From contig NC_084702.1 of the NCBI RefSeq assembly GCF_028389875.1, positions 71,459,582 through 71,523,581 of the forward strand: a stretch of 64,000 nt of DNA. Direction: 5' to 3'. The notes beneath the pieces are model-generated. The model searched no databases. It was not told where the DNA came from and saw only the letters and a list, made by a program, of their open reading frames with translations. The position numbers were made by a program, and so were the translations under genes. Positions 1-12,660 of this stretch are shown in pieces. Source of the stretch: Rhea pennata (Eukaryota; Chordata; Aves; Rheiformes; Rheidae). Positions within the stretch are counted from its first letter, which is position 1. The number at the start of each line of letters is the position of its first letter.

Positions 1-2927
1 TGGAGAAGAGCAGGGGATGGAACATTCAGGCTTTGGAAAGTTGTGAGCTCATTTAGGAGGCCTGCAAAGGAAAACAGCATAGATCAGACATCTGGACACC
101 CTGACCTCTAAGCACAGACTGAAGGAGCTTGAGTTTACTGCAGAGGCAAGAAGTTTCTAGGAAGAGACAAGATGGTCTCCAAACACATAGAAGGTTGCTG
201 CAAAGAGGAGGTGAACTGAGCTTACTTTTCATATAACATAAAATCACAGGAGACCTTGAGGTCAGACATCAGGGGGAAATTCCTTTTATTCAGAAGAGGC
301 AGCTGGGGAAATGCTGTTTTCATTGCTGGAAACTTTTACAGTTAGAATGGTGCCTGATAGAAAAATTTAAGTGGCACTGGCCTGTTCTGGTCTACTAAGT
401 TCCCAGTGGGAGAGGTGGGCTTTCTCTGATTTATGTCATTTCTCCAAGGGCTGCATGAAGTCACAGGGAATGTGATCTTGGGGACCCCTCTAGAAGGAGG
501 AGGTGGAAAGGGAGAGTCACCCTCTGAATTCCACACTCATCTTTGGAATGTGTGACATGAGGCCACAGGAAGCTCTTCTTCCCTGGTGCAAATCCAGGAA
601 CTAACCCAGTGCCCACAGCATGAAGCTGTCTTGGGAATGTGCGAAGAGTTTGGCAGACCTGGCTGAAGAAAGTGGATGTTGTATCATGTCCTTGAACTCC
701 CTCCAAAGCCAAGCAGGCTGTGCAGACGCCGATAGCAGAGTGAAAACCTTCAGCAGCAAAAAATTATGTCCTTACTATCACTAGGAACCATCTGGGCCAC
801 ATGCTACTGTGCTGGTGGCAAGGATTTTGGCAGCTTTGGATCTGTTTCACCAGCACAGCATGAGACCTGAGTTTGGGGAAAAAAAGTAACTCGAAGAGAG
901 AAAAGTGCTATTCAAAGGAAATGTGAAGCCAAAGAGTTTAGCATCAAATGCCTTTTGAAAGCAGCTGTGGTGCCTCTTTCAGAGTTAAATAAAGGCTGGT
1001 TTGAAGTGGGAGAGCTGCCTGGCAGAACATGCTGTTCCCATCTCACCAAATGTATTCCAGACCACCTGTCTTTGCAGGGCTAGGTTCCCCCCAGAACTAC
1101 CAGAGAAATCATGGTGGAGCTAAGTGTTTTGGTGCTCTTATTCCAAATGGCAGGCATGTGTCTGTGCAGGACACGCTGGGCACAACTTATTCCACTGCTT
1201 GCTCTGCCCTAGATGGAGCGCTTCACCCATCTAGCAGACAGGAGGGTTCTCTCATCCCAAAACAGAGCACATTTCTTCCTTGCCTCTCCGCCAAGCTTTT
1301 GAGTCAGCCTTGGTGCAAAGTCTTCAGAAGATACAAGGAACTTACAGAGGGTATGAGATCTGCATTGTGTTAGGGGTGGGTGTCCCTGGTTCTCATCACC
1401 TGGGTGCTGCACATACGTACATGTAGTTTTTTGTCAAAACAGGCTGGGGTTTTGAAAAATGGAGGATTGGGAGACAGTTGTGTTACAAACTGTTTTGTTC
1501 TCACAAAAAGAGACCTTTTGGGGCTCCATCTCCCACTGCACAGCTGCGGCATGGAGCCATGCTGCAGTGCTGCCTCTCCTTCAGCACCTCTCATCTCACC
1601 TCACCCTGGAAAGTGCTCCTGGACAGGGAGGTTTCTTTAAAACATAGTGACCCCAAGCACGAACTCCCTCCCCCAAAGTGGCTGCCACTGGCTGAGTGTT
1701 TGCCAGGCCCCTGACGCTCATGACATGAGCCTCATGCTCATATGTTGAGGGGAGAGAAGCACTATAACGCTTCTTCTTTCTCTCCAGAGGTCTCACAGAG
1801 GAACCTCTCTACCTGGTGGTTTTATTTCCATCCTGTGAGATCTCGAGATGAGGATTTTTGGGTGGGAGACAGTTTTGAGAGTTTGGCTGGCAGATCGGCA
1901 CTGCCTGGCCCTGCGCGTAGGTCCAAATGGAGGTTGTGAGATTTGGCTGGTGAAAGATAACTGAGTTTAGAGGATTTTGACCAAGAAGGGCCCTGAAGTG
2001 ACCATGCCTAGCACTTTAACAGACTGAGGAACAGCTGGAGGGACAAACATCTGGAATAGGACCAGAAGCCAGACACACTCCTAAACAAAAGAGAGATACG
2101 GCCTTGAGAAGAAAAGAGACATGTAAATGGAGACAGAAGACACCAATGGCAGTTTGAGTTTCTCTGGATCTCATTTGTCTTCCTTTGCTACAACTGTCTA
2201 AAATAAATGCTGGGGGGCTGTGGTGCGCCACAACACGCCGGGCCATTCATCACAGTCTGTGCTGGCAGTTGGGACATGCCCGTGCAGAGCAAAAGCTCCT
2301 GGCTGTCTCGAGGGGCTTTGCCTCACTTGCATCACCCATTTTGAGGCTGCAGCCTTTCCCATTCTGCATGCAGGCAAATGCAAGCAAACAGCTGCTTCTT
2401 TCAGGCAGAGCATTAGCCCCAGCCCTCCAAATGTTACCCCACGGTCCTTTTCTACAAGAGCTCCAGCTGGATTTCAGTAGGATCATTGCTCTCTCTGCTC
2501 ATAGCTCAGTCCAGAAGGGAATTCCTCACAGGGCTGGATCTCTCCCCTTGCAGAGTATTACTGATTACAGTCAGACAAGTCTTCTGGGTCCTCCACACTG
2601 ATAATTCCACTTCTTTCAGCAGTACTTTCCAGTCTGAACTGTCCCAATCTGCTTGGTGTTGCTTCTTCTCTTTGGGAGGCTGGCTTTCCTGTCCCAAACA
2701 GTGTGAGTGAGGGTGGAGGGCGGACGGGTTAGGGGCAACATTTTGACATTACTCTGCTACCAGGGTCTTGCTCTGAAAGAGAAAAGAGCTAAGCTGAGTA
2801 CAAGCTCTTCTCTGAAGAGAGTCCACAGCTCCATGCCATACTCATGCAGGCTATCAGGGATAACACGGATGAAGAGTCAAATGCAGAAATTCCCAGGTGA
2901 GCTTTTTTCTTGGCTGTAGGGACACAC
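1..2927. other. Non-coding stretch, no supported gene
   Basis: Base composition is balanced and only short open frames occur on either strand. None shows a recognisable protein family or a run of exons with matching splice sites. I see no RNA gene. It is probably intergenic or intronic DNA. Confidence 0.5.
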
Positions 2928-3178
2928 AATCCCAGAATCACAGAATGATTGAGGTTAGAAGGGACATCTGGAGATCATCTAGTCCAACCCCCCCCCTACT
3001 CAAGCAGGGTCACCTAGATCACATTGCCCAGGAGTGTGTCCAGTCGCCTTTTGAATATCTCCAAGGAAGGAGATTCCACAGCCTCTCTGGGCTATCCATT
3101 CCACTGCTCAGTCACCCTCACTGTAAAGTTTTGCCTCATGTTCAGACAGAACTGCGTGTGTTTCAATTTATGCCTACT
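2928..3178 (-). mobile_element. CR1 LINE, 5'-truncated 3' end
   Basis: Read on the plus strand, the fragment opens with AATCCCAGAATCACAGAATG. This is the reverse complement of the CR1 3' terminus, which ends in ATTCTRTG-type repeats. It continues with the CR1 blocks around GAAGGGACATCTGGAGATCA and CTAGTCCAACCC, then the block that includes TTCCACAGCCTCTCTGGG. The match fades near position 3178, which fits the usual 5' truncation of CR1 copies. CR1 is the dominant retrotransposon of birds and is also found in turtles and crocodilians. No reverse-transcriptase reading frame remains. Confidence 0.93.
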
Positions 3179-4048
3179 GTAAAGGGAGCTGGAGGAGGCC
3201 CCAGAGGCAATGTTTTCATTCCTAGCCTTCCTCTGGGACACCTCTGCCTGAGGATTTCCAGGCAGGGTGTGACCAGAACCAGGAACAAGTAGTCAGAGAG
3301 AGTAAAGTCAGAGTCTGTGGAGACAGAACTGGCAGGCTGCAAAGGTAGCACTGAGCAGGAGAGCTGGGGAAGTCTCTGAAGCAAACGATGTATCAAGCTG
3401 GTATTCCTACCAGGGCACAACAGCAAAGAGTGGAAAGTCCCTGGATGGCTCTTCTGTGTCTGATAAGGCAGTCTGGCTGTGTGCCCTGCCCAGGATGGAC
3501 TTGCTTGCAGATCCTTTGTTACAGGAAACAGAGGGGAGAGGCCTCAAGATAGCAGTCAGAGTGATGGGAAAATAAAGCAGGCTCCAAGCACGGCCACAGT
3601 CTTAGCTGTGCTCTTGAACTACATGGGGAAGTTGTTGCGAGGTGCCAGAGAGCAGGTCTGAGGAGCTTCTGGCCTGCAGATTGGGAGAGTAGCACTGAAG
3701 CCCACTTGGCCATTGAACTCATCTCCTCTTTCCTGGTGCTGATGGTTATGCCAGGACCCACTTAGAAGTTCACTAGCCCCCTGGAAACCATGAAGGTCTT
3801 TTAAAGCTTCCTCCTCCCACTCCTGGGACCCAACCCAGTGCCCTTTGTCCTCACAGCTAGAAATATCCCCATGTCCTGCTGTAATGCTCCTGGGACCAGC
3901 CCAGCTACTCTTGTGCTAGTGTTTTACATAGGCTTGAAATGATCTGTGTCCATCCCTGAAATTATCAGGTTGCAAATTTAAAAGAAATGGGACTGCTCTT
4001 CTCACACCCTGTGTAGATAAGTCATGGAAACCTGCAGCACAGGATGCT

Positions 4049-4065
4049 GGGGGGGGGGGGGGGGG
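4049..4065. repeat. Poly-G run (17 G)
   Basis: An uninterrupted run of 17 G on the plus strand in otherwise balanced DNA. Such runs form G-quadruplexes and are hard to sequence, so the exact length is uncertain. Confidence 0.9.
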
Positions 4066-4344
4066 CAGATGCTCAGCCAGGGACTAGTAAAATTCACCAG
4101 GGTGAGTACACTGCTGCCCACCAAACACTCAGGTCCCATGTAGGCTCCTCCTGGGCAAGTTCCTGTGCTAGTGACTACTGGAACCTGGGAGGGGACAGCA
4201 GAGGAAGATAACTCTGTTTTACTCTGTTTCTTGTGCTTTTTCTTATGTATCTAGTAGTGGTGTCTGCTGGAGAGAGATTCAGGGTGATACAGCCTCTGCC
4301 CTGACCCAGGACAGCCATCCTTATCTGTGTCCTATGTTCTTTGC

Positions 4345-4465
4345 ACTACTAAATTTCATCTCACATCTACTACATTCATTTCCTCCTGTAAGATACCCTG
4401 ACACTCCTCCGAATTATCAGTGAGTGTCATTAACTTGCTCCCACATTTTATGTTATTGCTCCACA
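4345..4465 (-). mobile_element. Degenerate CR1-like fragment
   Basis: The stretch contains AAATTTCATCTCACATCTAC and then CTCCTGTAAGATACCCTGAC. These resemble, in reverse complement, a block found further from the 3' end in old CR1/L3-type elements. The match is from memory and diverged, with no clear ends. If real, this is an ancient copy much older than the one at 2928-3178. Confidence 0.4.
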
Positions 4466-7400
4466 TCCAGCCCCATCAGGTTCCCAGGCAGATCTCCAAA
4501 GGACCGAGGATCCTAGTCACTGCCCTTTCAGAACACCCTGCTGCACTATCCCCTCACCCCCTGACTTATCCACCTCCTTCACTAATCCTCACCTCCCCTG
4601 GTATTGCCAAAACCAAACAGCCTCTCTGCCTGCAGTCTTCCTCCCACTCCCATGTGCCTCATGATGCACCCCTCTGGGCAGGATTTACCAGGCAGACTAA
4701 CTGTGTGGGTAAGTGGGAAGCTTTGGTTTAATTAAGGTACGATTAAAATGTGCCAGGACTGCACAAGGCAATGCAGGAATCAGGTCTAGCACTCATGTGG
4801 GCAGCAAACACCTGGATGAAGATGGGGAGTTGTTTCATGCTGGTGCAGAGATGTGCAAGGAGGCCAACAATAACAGGGTCAGGATTGAGAGGTCCCAGGA
4901 GAGCGGGAAGGATCTGCATTTGGGAAATGGGGCTGCGTGCCAGGATGAGGGGTACCAGCAGTACTGAGCTAGCAGAGCACTGCAAGCGGCCCTGTCCTTG
5001 CTCCCCAGGAGGTTATCACCTACCAAGTGCTTGTCACATCCTTAGGAAGTGGTTCAGCTGCAGACAGAGCCATAAGCTTTGTCTGGGAGGGGGCATGCCA
5101 GCTCCTTGACCTGGCGTCCTGCAGGGCAAGAACTTCCCTGGCTCCCGGCACTGCCTGAACAATGCTGAAGCAAATGATCTTGCCTTTCCAAAAAATCCCA
5201 GCTGACAGAAAAAGCCAGCCAGCCACCAGGAAAGAGAAGGAAGGCACTGCTGAGCCTCTTCTTGCCTTTATCTGGGTGGGCGTGTTCTGTTCCTGGCCAT
5301 GAGCATGCATCAAGACATCCTGGAGCCTGACAGGAGCTGGCAACCAAGAAAAGCAAACTGGAAAGATCTGTGCCTGAGGTCATTCCACCATTCAGGGAGG
5401 CCCAGGACTCAAGGCATGATGGATGAGATTGTGCAGTCTTTTTATGAACTTCCTGCACTACTATTTGCTCATGGTGATGGGTTCCCCCAGCTCCTTAGAG
5501 TAAAGAGATGGTTTATCCCTGCTGCCCGGGGAGGCTGGGGTTGCAGGGCTGGTGCAGCATTTCTGAGCAGCCTGGACCACATTAGGAGCTGACTGCCATA
5601 CAGAAAACTGCTGATGGGTCACTCCACCACATTTTAAGTGTTTTTTTTTTTTTAGTTTGAAAAGAAAGTGATTTCTCATGACAGGGATGCACGTGGTGAA
5701 CGCAGCAATCCTCAGATTTGTGCACAAAATAAGGGGCTGCTCTGAGTGATGTCTGCCCTCCACCTAAGTCTTTTACAGCAGCACCTACTGCACCACCTAC
5801 TCGTACCATATCTGGAAGGGCAAGAGTGTGCATGATTAACTTCTGGAAAGACAGCCATTTCCCCCAGGGAAAATAATGTAGGGAGATGGCAGATCTACTC
5901 TCTCACTTGTGGCCTGCCTGATCTAGTTAGAAGAGGCTCTAAACTCTTTAGGGAGAGGATAGGCTTTTGCTTTGGGGCCCAAAGTAGGTCTGAGTCTCTA
6001 AACACCATCCACAACAGTGAAGACTGCATAGATTGGACTACCATGCATGGCTGATATGTGCCTGCAGTCTGAGCATTGATGGTCCTTGCAGTGTGCAGCA
6101 AACCCAAGTCATCATGCTGAATGCTAGCATTGGCCACTGCAAATGTATCAGCTTCATCCTTCTCCTCTACTGTCCTAAAGCCCCAAGAGGAGACCACCAT
6201 GCTCCTCCAGGCCAGGCAGTTCTGCTTTGGTCACATAGAGCTTGTCTTTGCAAAAGGCACTATCTCAAGGACTCTCTGATGTGCTAAGATGGGTCCCCAC
6301 GCCTCACCTTCTGCCACTCTGGGAGTCCTTCTTTCCTATTATAGCACAAATACTGAGCAAGATCAAAATGCTTCTCAAAACTCTGATAACAAAAGAAGTG
6401 TTTGTGGGGAGGCCAAAGGAGCTGAGCATGCAATGCCTTCGAATGCACCCTGGTGTGCATGGTAAAGCAATTTGCACAGCACACAGTGAGCATGGGAGGA
6501 AGCCAAAATCCCCATCTCAGCATGTCTCTGCTGCTCTTCTTTAAGCTCCCAAGATAGTACAAATAAACACATTTTTGTCCAGTATCAGCTTAGGGCTGAT
6601 AGCCCTGACTCCTACATGGACCCCTTCATCTGCTTGATGCCTCACTCCAAACTACGCGCCAGCCTGTGTCAACTAATAGCATATGGCATCAGATTGGTGC
6701 TCCAAACATGGAGCCACCTAATTCTGTCTGCTACCTGGCTTTGGCCCAGGTGCCACTGTGAAAATATACCTCATCCTCCAAGTCCGGTTGTCACTAGATT
6801 GTGCATGACATGTGTGAGGATGCCGAAAGCCATCTGGTTTACAGTCGGATGGGACAAGACTCTTGCTAAGCTCACAGTGAGTGCACTGCAGTGAATAATT
6901 TGCAGCTAATCAAGGATGTTTTTCAATGAGCTCTGAGCCACACACAACTAATGCCTCACACTGGTGCTGTTTACCTCTATAGCAAAATAAGCTGCTGATT
7001 ACACAGCAGTAGATTAAAGGGATCTTAATGTCCTTATAGGGTACAAGATACCGAAACTCAGTCTGGCAACTGTCTCTTCAAGAAAAAAATTAAAGGTAGA
7101 ACTAAATGATCAAGGGAGAACTCAGCATTTTATCAGTCTTTTTACAATCTGCTCAGGTTTGCAGATTACGCAGCCCTGCAGGTCACAATTTTATAATTAT
7201 ATGAACACAATGTTCATATCCTTAAAAGAACATTTGCAAACCCACCAGCTCTTGGTCTTGCCCTCCCTCCTCTTGTATTTTATCAGCCAGGCCATCAATT
7301 AGTGGGTACATTTTGCAGGAATACTGATTGCTCTTCTCTCACGGAAGACACTGAAAAGCCATCGAGGGGTACTGGACTGCAGGGCAGAGAAAGCTGTTAT

Positions 7401-10400
7401 GGTCCTGCTCAGCTACCACCAGGTATCTGTTTGGTGAAGCTCTCCAACTGGCAACAAAAGTCCAGATCCTAAAGACACCAAGAGACCAAGCTTCTCTTGC
7501 TGGCAGTAGGAGTGCAGGTTGGCTGGGCAGCACCCCTCCTTGTCATGCTCTCTTTGGGTTTCAGCTGCTGGCCTTCACCACAATCCCTGGCCTCCTTCCG
7601 TGCAATTGTTCTCTGGATCTTCTTCATTTCAGGATCTCAGCCGTGCTTTGGGGAAGGATGTGGGGATTATTATTAAACTGGGGAATTACAGTAGCAATGG
7701 CAGTGGTTTGTGTTGGAGCATGTGCTGGGAACTTTCATTTCCCTTTACCATGAGTGCCCTAGTGAAGGCAGCTGATCCTTTCAGAGATTTTTCCTTTGAA
7801 ATGGCTGCCCCAGTTTCCAGTGCCTTCAAGAGGAAATGAAAGCAAAAGCCTTCAAGTATTGGTACCCTTTTCATTAGTCCCTAGACCTCCATCAGCCCTT
7901 AAATCTCTTATGGGCTTCCAGTAAATCCTACAGTGTAGAGGACACTATATCAGTGAAACAGGTCTGCAGATCAGCCATCAGATTTTGATGGCTCTGTCAT
8001 GGATCCTCAGACAATAGCTTAGGAATTTCTGCATTTAAAGGATTTTGTAGGAAAAGGGTAGATCAAAATGTTACTGATTGCAGAACTTGATACTGAAGCA
8101 GCCCAAGTGCTTATGCAACAGGAAGAAACAAACACAGCTAAAATACCGCAGGAAGTGGAGGCTGCTAACCCACCACAGGACCTAACCACAGACAATGCTA
8201 TCTCCTTTGTCCTTCCTTAACTTTGAGACCTTGGTCCCTGCTGGTGTCCCCTTCCGTAGGTCAAAACAGGCTGCCATTCAAGCAATGGTGGCATATGAAC
8301 TGTACTAGCTTTCGTTACGTTTGTTCTTTTGCATTGAGTTTAGCCCCTATGGGCTCTGCAGGTTTGCAGTCATCTTCAGCCACAGTATGAGCAGTAGTCT
8401 AAGCTTCCCTTCCAGTGGCCCCCTAAAGACCTCATGATGTCCACCCCAGGACATTAAACTGTGGGGATGAGAGTAAATGAAGCAAATGTTCCCACATGCT
8501 GGAACACTATTGTCCATGCTGAAAAATCCTCAGCACCATTCCTGGCAGGTTTTGGCCCAAATCAACCAGCCTTGCACCAAACAACCGCCTGAGGCCAAGC
8601 ACCTTTCTCAGTAGGCAGCATGGATGAAGCCAGGGAGGGTGAGAGACTTTAATAGCGCAGAGGCCAGCTGTCTCATGCCAGTTGGCCCCAGAGGCAGAAA
8701 GTAGTCCCAGGCACAGCTAATTTTCCTAGCACAGATGTAGCTGGAGGGTCCCTGTTTTTTTCTATATAATCTGGTTTCTGCATAATGCTTCCAGAAGGGC
8801 TCCAAGTGAGTAATTATGTTTAACTCCCTAAGAGGCTGCAGGGAAGGCCAGCCTGGGTTGGAGATGCTCATCTCTTACTTCTGGGCAGAGCCCTCAGCCC
8901 TCTCAGCTACCCTATCTGCTCATGTCTCCTATCCATAACCTCCTGGAGGGATCTGAACCATCATAAAGGGAATGACCAGCTCCATGACCTCCTGCTCAGC
9001 CCTCCTCTGCCTCTGTAGCCACTGCCCCACACCATGGGCATGGCCAAGACCCCATGGGAGTCCACAGTGAGAAGGATGCAGATCCTTGACTAGAATAGCT
9101 TGGTACAGTTTCATTGGCATCTCTGAATCGTTGGCTGCTTTCTACTAAAGGATGGTGTAACTCTGCTGCAGGCAGCAGGAGACATAGCAGGCCAGTTTGG
9201 AGCCACTGGCCTGCTGGTTAGCTTGGGACTAGTCAATACCATAACCAAAGTAGGCTGCAGGGGCCTCAGAGCGGGGAGAAGGCAAGGTGAAGGGACTGAG
9301 GGGGTGCCTGCTGCTCACAGCAGCCTGTCACCTTTTACAGATGCCACATTGAGGCAGAAAATGTTTTTACTTGGTGAAAGCCAACCAGTATGAAAAGACC
9401 AGAACCTTCAGCCTACAGGGAAAGGCCAGACCAGCTCCTAGAACCTGGACTGGAAAGCTGAAATCAGATACGCCATAGCAGTGATGTGACATCCTTAGGT
9501 AAAGGGAATTACCCATCTGTCTGTGTCCTCAGGTCAGGAGTGGGGTGGAGTCAATAGTCAGACAAGAGCGATGAGGTTGGGTTAGTAGAGCAGGGCAATA
9601 TTCAGTGACCTGAGGCATACCAACATGGTCTCTGATACAGTGGCTGTACAGGCACACAAGATGGAAAAGACATTTCCTGTTGGGTCAAGTCATTCTGGAT
9701 CTGTAAATTATACCTGCCAGAGTAATGCAGCCGCATCTGTGCTGAAGTGCTTTTGCTCTCCTGCCTTTAGAGACCGTGACTTTAGCAAAGTTATGGGGAA
9801 ACTTCTAGCCATGGGGATGGACCAGAGCCCATGCTGTCCATGTTGTCACTGCCTTTGCCCTGATCTCAAAGTCCCCAGACACCAGCACATGCCAACACAA
9901 GCACTGGCAGAGAGCCCAGCTCTCCTGGAGTGAGCCAGAAGGGCTTTTCACTTGCTATGCTTGTGGTTCAGTGGCCATCACAGTGGGTCAGTGGGTTTTG
10001 CTGAGGTTTGTTGCCCTGAGCCACATGCTGCATGCTGGCTCCTGACAGCTCCCACAGTTTCTGTTTCCCAGTCATCATCATCCTTTCATTTTTTACATTT
10101 TCTACTTGACTATAAAAAGTCCCAAGAGGGACTTCCCAGTCATAACTGAGGAAGAATTAACAAGCCCTTCCTGTAGGAAGCATCCAGGAAGCCTGAAGGA
10201 CCCTTCTCATCCTAGAGTAAATGATGCCAAACAATATCCCCAGGCAGGAAATGCTGGAGGCAGCAAATGGAGTTGATGCTGCAAGGAGCCGGGCTCCTTC
10301 ATGCTTTATGGAGGAAATACAGTCGCTGCTGTCAGTTCATTAACATACTGGGTGGTTCCTAGGAATGGCTCCTTTGACAGCCATGCAGGGAGTACACCCC

Positions 10401-10668
10401 AAGGCAGCTTCACCAGGCAGACTCTCTCCTACGCTCCACTTGTTTGTGTTTCTTGATGCACACATCCAAACATTGTGAAACGTTAGAGCCCCAGGTTTGC
10501 CATGAAAGGAGATGGCACACTGCTAACTGTAAAAGTCCCTTTGTAGGCCTCCAAGGAGCACTTCAAGTGGGAATATTTACTTCTTTCCATTCTGCTGTCT
10601 GGAACTGCTCTTTCTCAGAGGTGGCTGCCTTTCACTGCAGCCATACATATGCAAGACACTTGGAGATT

Positions 10669-10760
10669 TTTGTTTTAGACACAAAATCTTCTTCTGAGAC
10701 TCATCTCTTCCCCCTTTGTTTTAGACACAAAATCTTCTTCTGAGACTCATCTCTTCCCCC
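10669..10760. repeat. Perfect 46-bp tandem duplication
   Basis: Two back-to-back copies of a 46-bp unit lie at about 10669-10714 and 10715-10760. The unit runs through TTTTAGACACAAAATCTTCT to CTCATCTCTTCCCC. No mismatch is seen inside the repeated block, so the duplication is recent or is a polymorphic two-copy repeat. Confidence 0.9.
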
Positions 10761-11859
10761 AGCTGAATCTACCTATGTGGTGGCCCAGAGGATCTCTAGG
10801 AAGATTTGCATCCAGGTTCTTTATTCTTGCATGGTGCTGGAGGCTATTGATCCTGTACAACGGCTAGGGTTGTATCCTACCACAGAAGCAGTCCCTTACG
10901 TGGGATGGACACAGCTGATTAATACGATACATTTCTCTCCATTAGTGCCTGAGACCTCAGCATTGCCTAATTGGTTTGATTTGTCTGCATTAAACATTTA
11001 CTATCTATAGTTAACTCTTTCATTAACTATGAGGCATCATGTTTTACAGCACAAAAACATTGTGGCATTCTAGGGCCAGCAGAAAACTCTCAGAAAACTT
11101 CTGTGCAAGGTTAATACAAGAGACCATGAGATAATCTAGGGCTGAGCACAAACAAACATGCACAAGCCTGGAAATACATGTGGGCTGGCAAAAAATACCA
11201 GACAAACGTGCATATCCACCTGCACAGCCTTCATTCCTTCCTCCTGCATTTATACAGGCATAAGGGATTGCACATGGACCTGGGGGTTCGCTGTCATTCA
11301 AGCAGAATGAGCACACATTTGGCTTATGAATCACAGAGTACTTAATTCCCAGCGAAGCCTCCGGGTTTTTTTAGCTTTGCGGCTGCCCCAGAGTTCATGA
11401 CGTTACCCAGGGTTAACAAGATACGTCTCTTGTATATATATATTTGACACTTAGACCCATGAGCACAGACTGAGGGACGGATCTCCTATGAGGAGGGCAA
11501 AAACAGGCAGTTAGGAAACAAAAGCATTTTAAGAAATAACAAAGAAACTAGACCCTGAAAACTTGAGTTGCTTGGTTTTTATTCCTTTGAAACATTCTTT
11601 CTGTCTCTTGGACGAGGTTTGGATTGAGCTTTGCAAAATGGAAAGTCGAAGCATCCTGTTTCAGGGCTGTCGCAATGAACCACTGCAGCCCCGCGCCCTT
11701 TGGAAATGGCAGCGGAAACTTCCGACGCTTCCCAAATTTCTCCCTCTTGCTCCTGCATCCAAAGCACTCTCCTCTTCCAGACTGACCAGTTTCAAACTTC
11801 GCCTGCCGCTAACGGGGTTTTTGTCCGAACCGCTCCAGGCTTTGCATCGAGGGGTTACT

Positions 11860-12660
11860 CCAGATTTCCCCTCGTCCGTCCGCCCGTCGGGGGAAGGGCT
11901 GCGGGCGGCTCCCTCCGGGGCGGCCCCCGGCCCGGCGAGGCCCTTCACCCCCGGCTTTGCCCTCGGGGGAGCTTTCTCCGCCTCCTGTCCCAGAGGAAGG
12001 AAGATAATTCCTCTGGAGGCTGTTTTCAAGGCAGTGTTTGCCACCTAGTGGGAAAGCGGGGTCTGGGCATCCCCCTTCCCCGCTCGGGGCCGTGCTGGGC
12101 CCGGGGTTCGCCTTGTTTTTAGCGGTTTAGGAGCCGCTGGCGCGAGGCAGCTCCATGCTCCTGCCCGCCGGGATCATTTTGGGGTAACCTGCCGGCAGGG
12201 AAGATGCCCCCCTCCACCCCGGTCCGGCCCCGAGGACAGGCCTTCCCCCGGGGCCGCGCAGGGGCCGAGGAGGGGGCGCACGGTGCCTGGGTGGGGAAGG
12301 GCTGGGGGCGGCCGGAGGGTGTCGTCGTGCCCCCCCCCCCACGCCCGCCCGCCGCGGCCCCCGCAGGCCCCAGGCCTCAGCGCAGGCCGCCGTCGTCATG
12401 GCGACGCGGCCTGCGGGGCCGCGCTGCCACCTGCGCCCTCCTCCGCAGCACCGGGAGGGGTTCGGGGGCCGCCGGCAGCCCCTGCCGCCCCCCGCTGCCC
12501 CGGCCGGCCGGTTCCGCGCCTGCGGCACGGCAGGGCCCCCGCGGCTCCCGGCCCCCTGCCGCAGGCGGTAAACGCTGGAGCGTCGCCTCAGCTTTTTGCA
12601 GCCCGGTGCCTCTCTTGGGGAGCTCGCTGGAGCCTTTGCCGCCGGCCATGGATGCCTTCG
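11860..12660. promoter_or_regulatory. CpG island at the 5' end of the plus-strand gene
   Basis: About 0.8 kb of very GC-rich, CpG-dense sequence ends at the proposed start codon at 12648. The DNA on both sides is much poorer in CpG. CpG-island promoters are typical of broadly expressed vertebrate genes and of many ciliary genes. No TATA box was seen just upstream of the ATG. The transcription start cannot be placed from sequence alone. Confidence 0.75.
12392..12405. promoter_or_regulatory. Candidate RFX X-box palindrome
   Basis: The 14-mer GTCGTCATGGCGAC is an imperfect inverted repeat. By my count it agrees with the X-box core GTTGCCATGGCAAC at 11 of 14 positions. X-boxes bind RFX factors and usually lie within a few hundred bases of the start of ciliary genes. 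This one is about 250 bp upstream of the proposed ATG, inside the CpG island. The match is seen directly. Binding is inferred. Confidence 0.45.

Larger units (their letters stand above)
3179..11850. other. Non-coding stretch with isolated repeats
   Basis: Apart from the repeats listed separately (4049-4065, 4345-4465 and 10669-10760), I see no gene, RNA gene or convincing exon series. The longest frames are about 100 codons and have no recognisable domain. A short TA-rich patch lies near 11430-11445. The GC content rises sharply from about 11650 towards the island that follows. Confidence 0.5.
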
